DNA from: Streptomyces sp. NRRL B-3428
Lineage (GTDB): Bacteria; Actinomycetota; Actinomycetes; Streptomycetales; Streptomycetaceae
Reading direction: 5' to 3'
Assembly: GCA_000721375.1 (NCBI GenBank)
Contig: JOGW01000023.1
Span: 51,836-115,835, forward strand
DNA length: 64,000 bases
Shown piece after piece: positions 62,876 through 64,000 of the stretch (the stretch's first letter is position 1; the number at the start of each line of letters is the position of its first letter). The notes beneath the pieces were generated by a model. It did no database searches. It was not told where the DNA came from and saw only the letters and a list, made by a program, of their open reading frames with translations. The translations under genes were made by a program, and so were the position numbers.

Positions 62876-63346
62876 TCAGCGGAGGAATCCTCGCTCGTCA
62901 ACACGGTGCGACGGCGTGCTGAGGAACACGTCCAGCGATGCTGGACCGTAGGCGACGTTGTACGTCTCAAGTCGGTAGGTCCAGGTCCCCGACCAACCGC
63001 CCCCAAACCGGTAGTTGATCTGCCATTGAAGCCACTGCCCAGGAGCCAAACGCACCGCAGGCGGACGTCGGTTGCGACGCGGCATACCGAACATGGTCAC
63101 GTCTACAGGGCCGACGCGAAGCAGCCCATCGACCTCGCAGAGGACTATTCCGGCGTCCGTCAGCTCTCGCACCTGCATGCGCGGCTCGAAGGCATCGGAC
63201 TCCCGCATCGTGACCTCGTGGAGAGCGGAACTCAGCCCGGGAGGCAGCAGGAAGGCTGTTGGGGCAGCGTTCCGGCGGGTGGCTTCAGTGCCGCCGCGAG
63301 ACTTCTTGGTCCAGGACGTTTGCACTCGCTGAACGACGATATCCAT
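62876..63346 (-). CDS. hypothetical protein
   Basis: About 156 residues from ATG 63346; in-frame ATGs at 63358 and 63370 are alternatives and none has a strong ribosome site. MDIVVQRVQTSWTKKSRGG, LRVGPVDVTMFGMPRRNRRP, LAPGQWLQWQINYRFGGGWSGTWTYRLETYNVAYG suggest a beta-rich protein. No family is recognised. Its upstream region carries copy 2 of the 45-base repeat and a CTGACA-(17)-GATATT pair that could be the promoter. Confidence 0.55.
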   Translation of the reverse strand: MDIVVQRVQTSWTKKSRGGTEATRRNAAPTAFLLPPGLSSALHEVTMRESDAFEPRMQVRELTDAGIVLCEVDGLLRVGPVDVTMFGMPRRNRRPPAVRLAPGQWLQWQINYRFGGGWSGTWTYRLETYNVAYGPASLDVFLSTPSHRVDERGFLR

Positions 63347-63416
63347 GGGCTCGATCATCCGGCACTGCACTACATCGGAGCCACGAAATATCGAGTGGGC
63401 CCTAGCTACTGTCAGC

Positions 63417-63461
63417 CATCAGCTGGGATCGAACTGTCAAGCATCTACTGGGACCGGACAA
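63417..63461. repeat. 45-base dispersed repeat, copy 2
   Basis: Near-identical to 58329-58373 (one C/T difference). It lies about 70 bases upstream of a minus-strand hypothetical gene. Together the two copies bracket the tRNA relic region. Confidence 0.8.
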
Positions 63462-64000
63462 AGGCCCCGTAGGGCCACGCGGACAAAGTTTCCCTACATC
63501 ATCAAGAGCTCGCTTCGCTCGCCGGCGCGGAGCTCGTGGACACGCCTCGGACGCCGACACCATCCCCCCGCCTGAAGTGATCACACCCATGGCGACGCGT
63601 GCGCGCCGGCATCGCCCCGCCGCCGCGATCAGGCCTGGGTGAGGGAAGAAGAGCGCCGGTTGAGGCCTCCGGGCAAAGTGCAGGCGGAACCCCAGAAACC
63701 CCAAGAACCACCAGGACAACGAAGTAGATCCAAGTCCAGAAGGATCAATCCAGAGGATTGAGGGCCGCGCAGAGCGCGGCGGCGCCGGTCGGCCGCCGCC
63801 GCACGCCCTCCACATCGTCTACGCCAGTGGGGGCGCGCGTCGGCGCCCGCCCGCGCCCGCAAGGGGGCGAAAACACATGGTCACAGGGGCAAGCGGGGGC
63901 GCCATACGTGCAGGTCAAAGACGCGTTGTGCTTCGACTAAGGCCGGATCGCGGCGGCGGTGCAATGTCGACGGACCCGCTTCCATGGTCGTTGCCCATCG
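63462..64000. other. window end, no assigned gene
   Basis: Open frames here have strong GC bias but no ribosome site or motif. An ATG at 63963 (MSTDPLPWSLPI) may begin a plus-strand gene that continues beyond the window; this cannot be judged from 12 residues. GCCGCCGC-rich inverted stretches near 63775-63805 may form hairpins. Confidence 0.3.

Noticed and set aside
62706..62951. 81-residue plus-strand frame
   Set aside because: Starts at the divergent lipoprotein start with no ribosome site; composition looks non-coding.

Overview
This is a high-GC actinobacterial chromosome segment, almost certainly Streptomyces. The signs are strong third-position G/C, GTG/TTG starts with GGAGG-type ribosome sites, short stop-start overlaps (ATGA, GTGA), and Streptomyces-type gene families: a GH18 chitinase behind paired direct repeats, an FhaA-type DUF3662 protein, a sigma-B/F-type sigma factor with an RsbW-like ATPase, and a Tat-secreted hydrolase. 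There are many gene relics, which suggests an accessory region such as a chromosome arm.

Layout. (1) 0-10.4 kb: the end of a histidine-decarboxylase-like PLP enzyme, a metallo-hydrolase, a leftward operon GAD-like decarboxylase / short CaiB-like protein / aldehyde dehydrogenase / SnoaL-like protein, a rightward decayed adenylation domain plus a frameshifted SDR, and a P450. This looks like a partly eroded amino-acid-derived metabolite cluster. (2) 10.4-18.4 kb: a Tat-exported metallo-hydrolase, a class-A-beta-lactamase-like gene divergent from a LysR regulator, flanked by two copies of a 125-175 bp repeat; then a secreted chitinase, a small membrane protein, an HtrA relic and a small cystatin-like protein. 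(3) 18.6-27.2 kb: a complete sugar module on the minus strand (DeoR-HTH/LacI-sensor regulator, binding lipoprotein, two permeases, 2-hydroxyacid dehydrogenase, GH2 beta-galactosidase). (4) 27.5-32 kb: a metallo-hydrolase with an internal deletion, a large NB-ARC/TPR protein and a graveyard of IS4, ISL3 and IS21 fragments around an Imm1-like gene. (5) 32-37.7 kb: a PAP2-diacylglycerol kinase fusion and a regulatory block (DUF3662, RsbW-like ATPase, sigma factor, two small orphan LuxR-HTH proteins). (6) 37.9-56.9 kb: a PUFA-synthase-like megasynthase operon. It encodes PfaD (ER), PfaA-like KS-AT-ACP-KR-DH, PfaC-like KS-CLF-AT-DH-DH-PS-DH, a phosphopantetheinyl transferase, a 3-hydroxyacyl-CoA dehydrogenase, an acetoacetate-decarboxylase-superfamily protein and a small unknown. 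(7) 56.9-64 kb: an integration hot spot with two different tRNA-Gly 3'-half relics, an integrase C-terminal relic, broken GntR, DUF7660-like and GNAT genes, a dispersed 45-bp repeat and small orphan genes.

The centrepiece is the Pfa-like operon. ER, KS-AT-ACP-KR-DH and KS-CLF-AT-DH-DH subunits come in the same order as in terrestrial myxobacterial PUFA synthases, but there is only one ACP instead of a tandem array, and the operon ends in a dehydrogenase/decarboxylase-like pair. A plausible reading is an iterative secondary-lipid synthase whose product is processed at the beta carbon. The product cannot be read from sequence. Related clusters are known in Streptomyces and are usually labelled eicosapentaenoic-acid-like. 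The other strong oddity is a bacterial single-domain cystatin beside a dead protease fragment.
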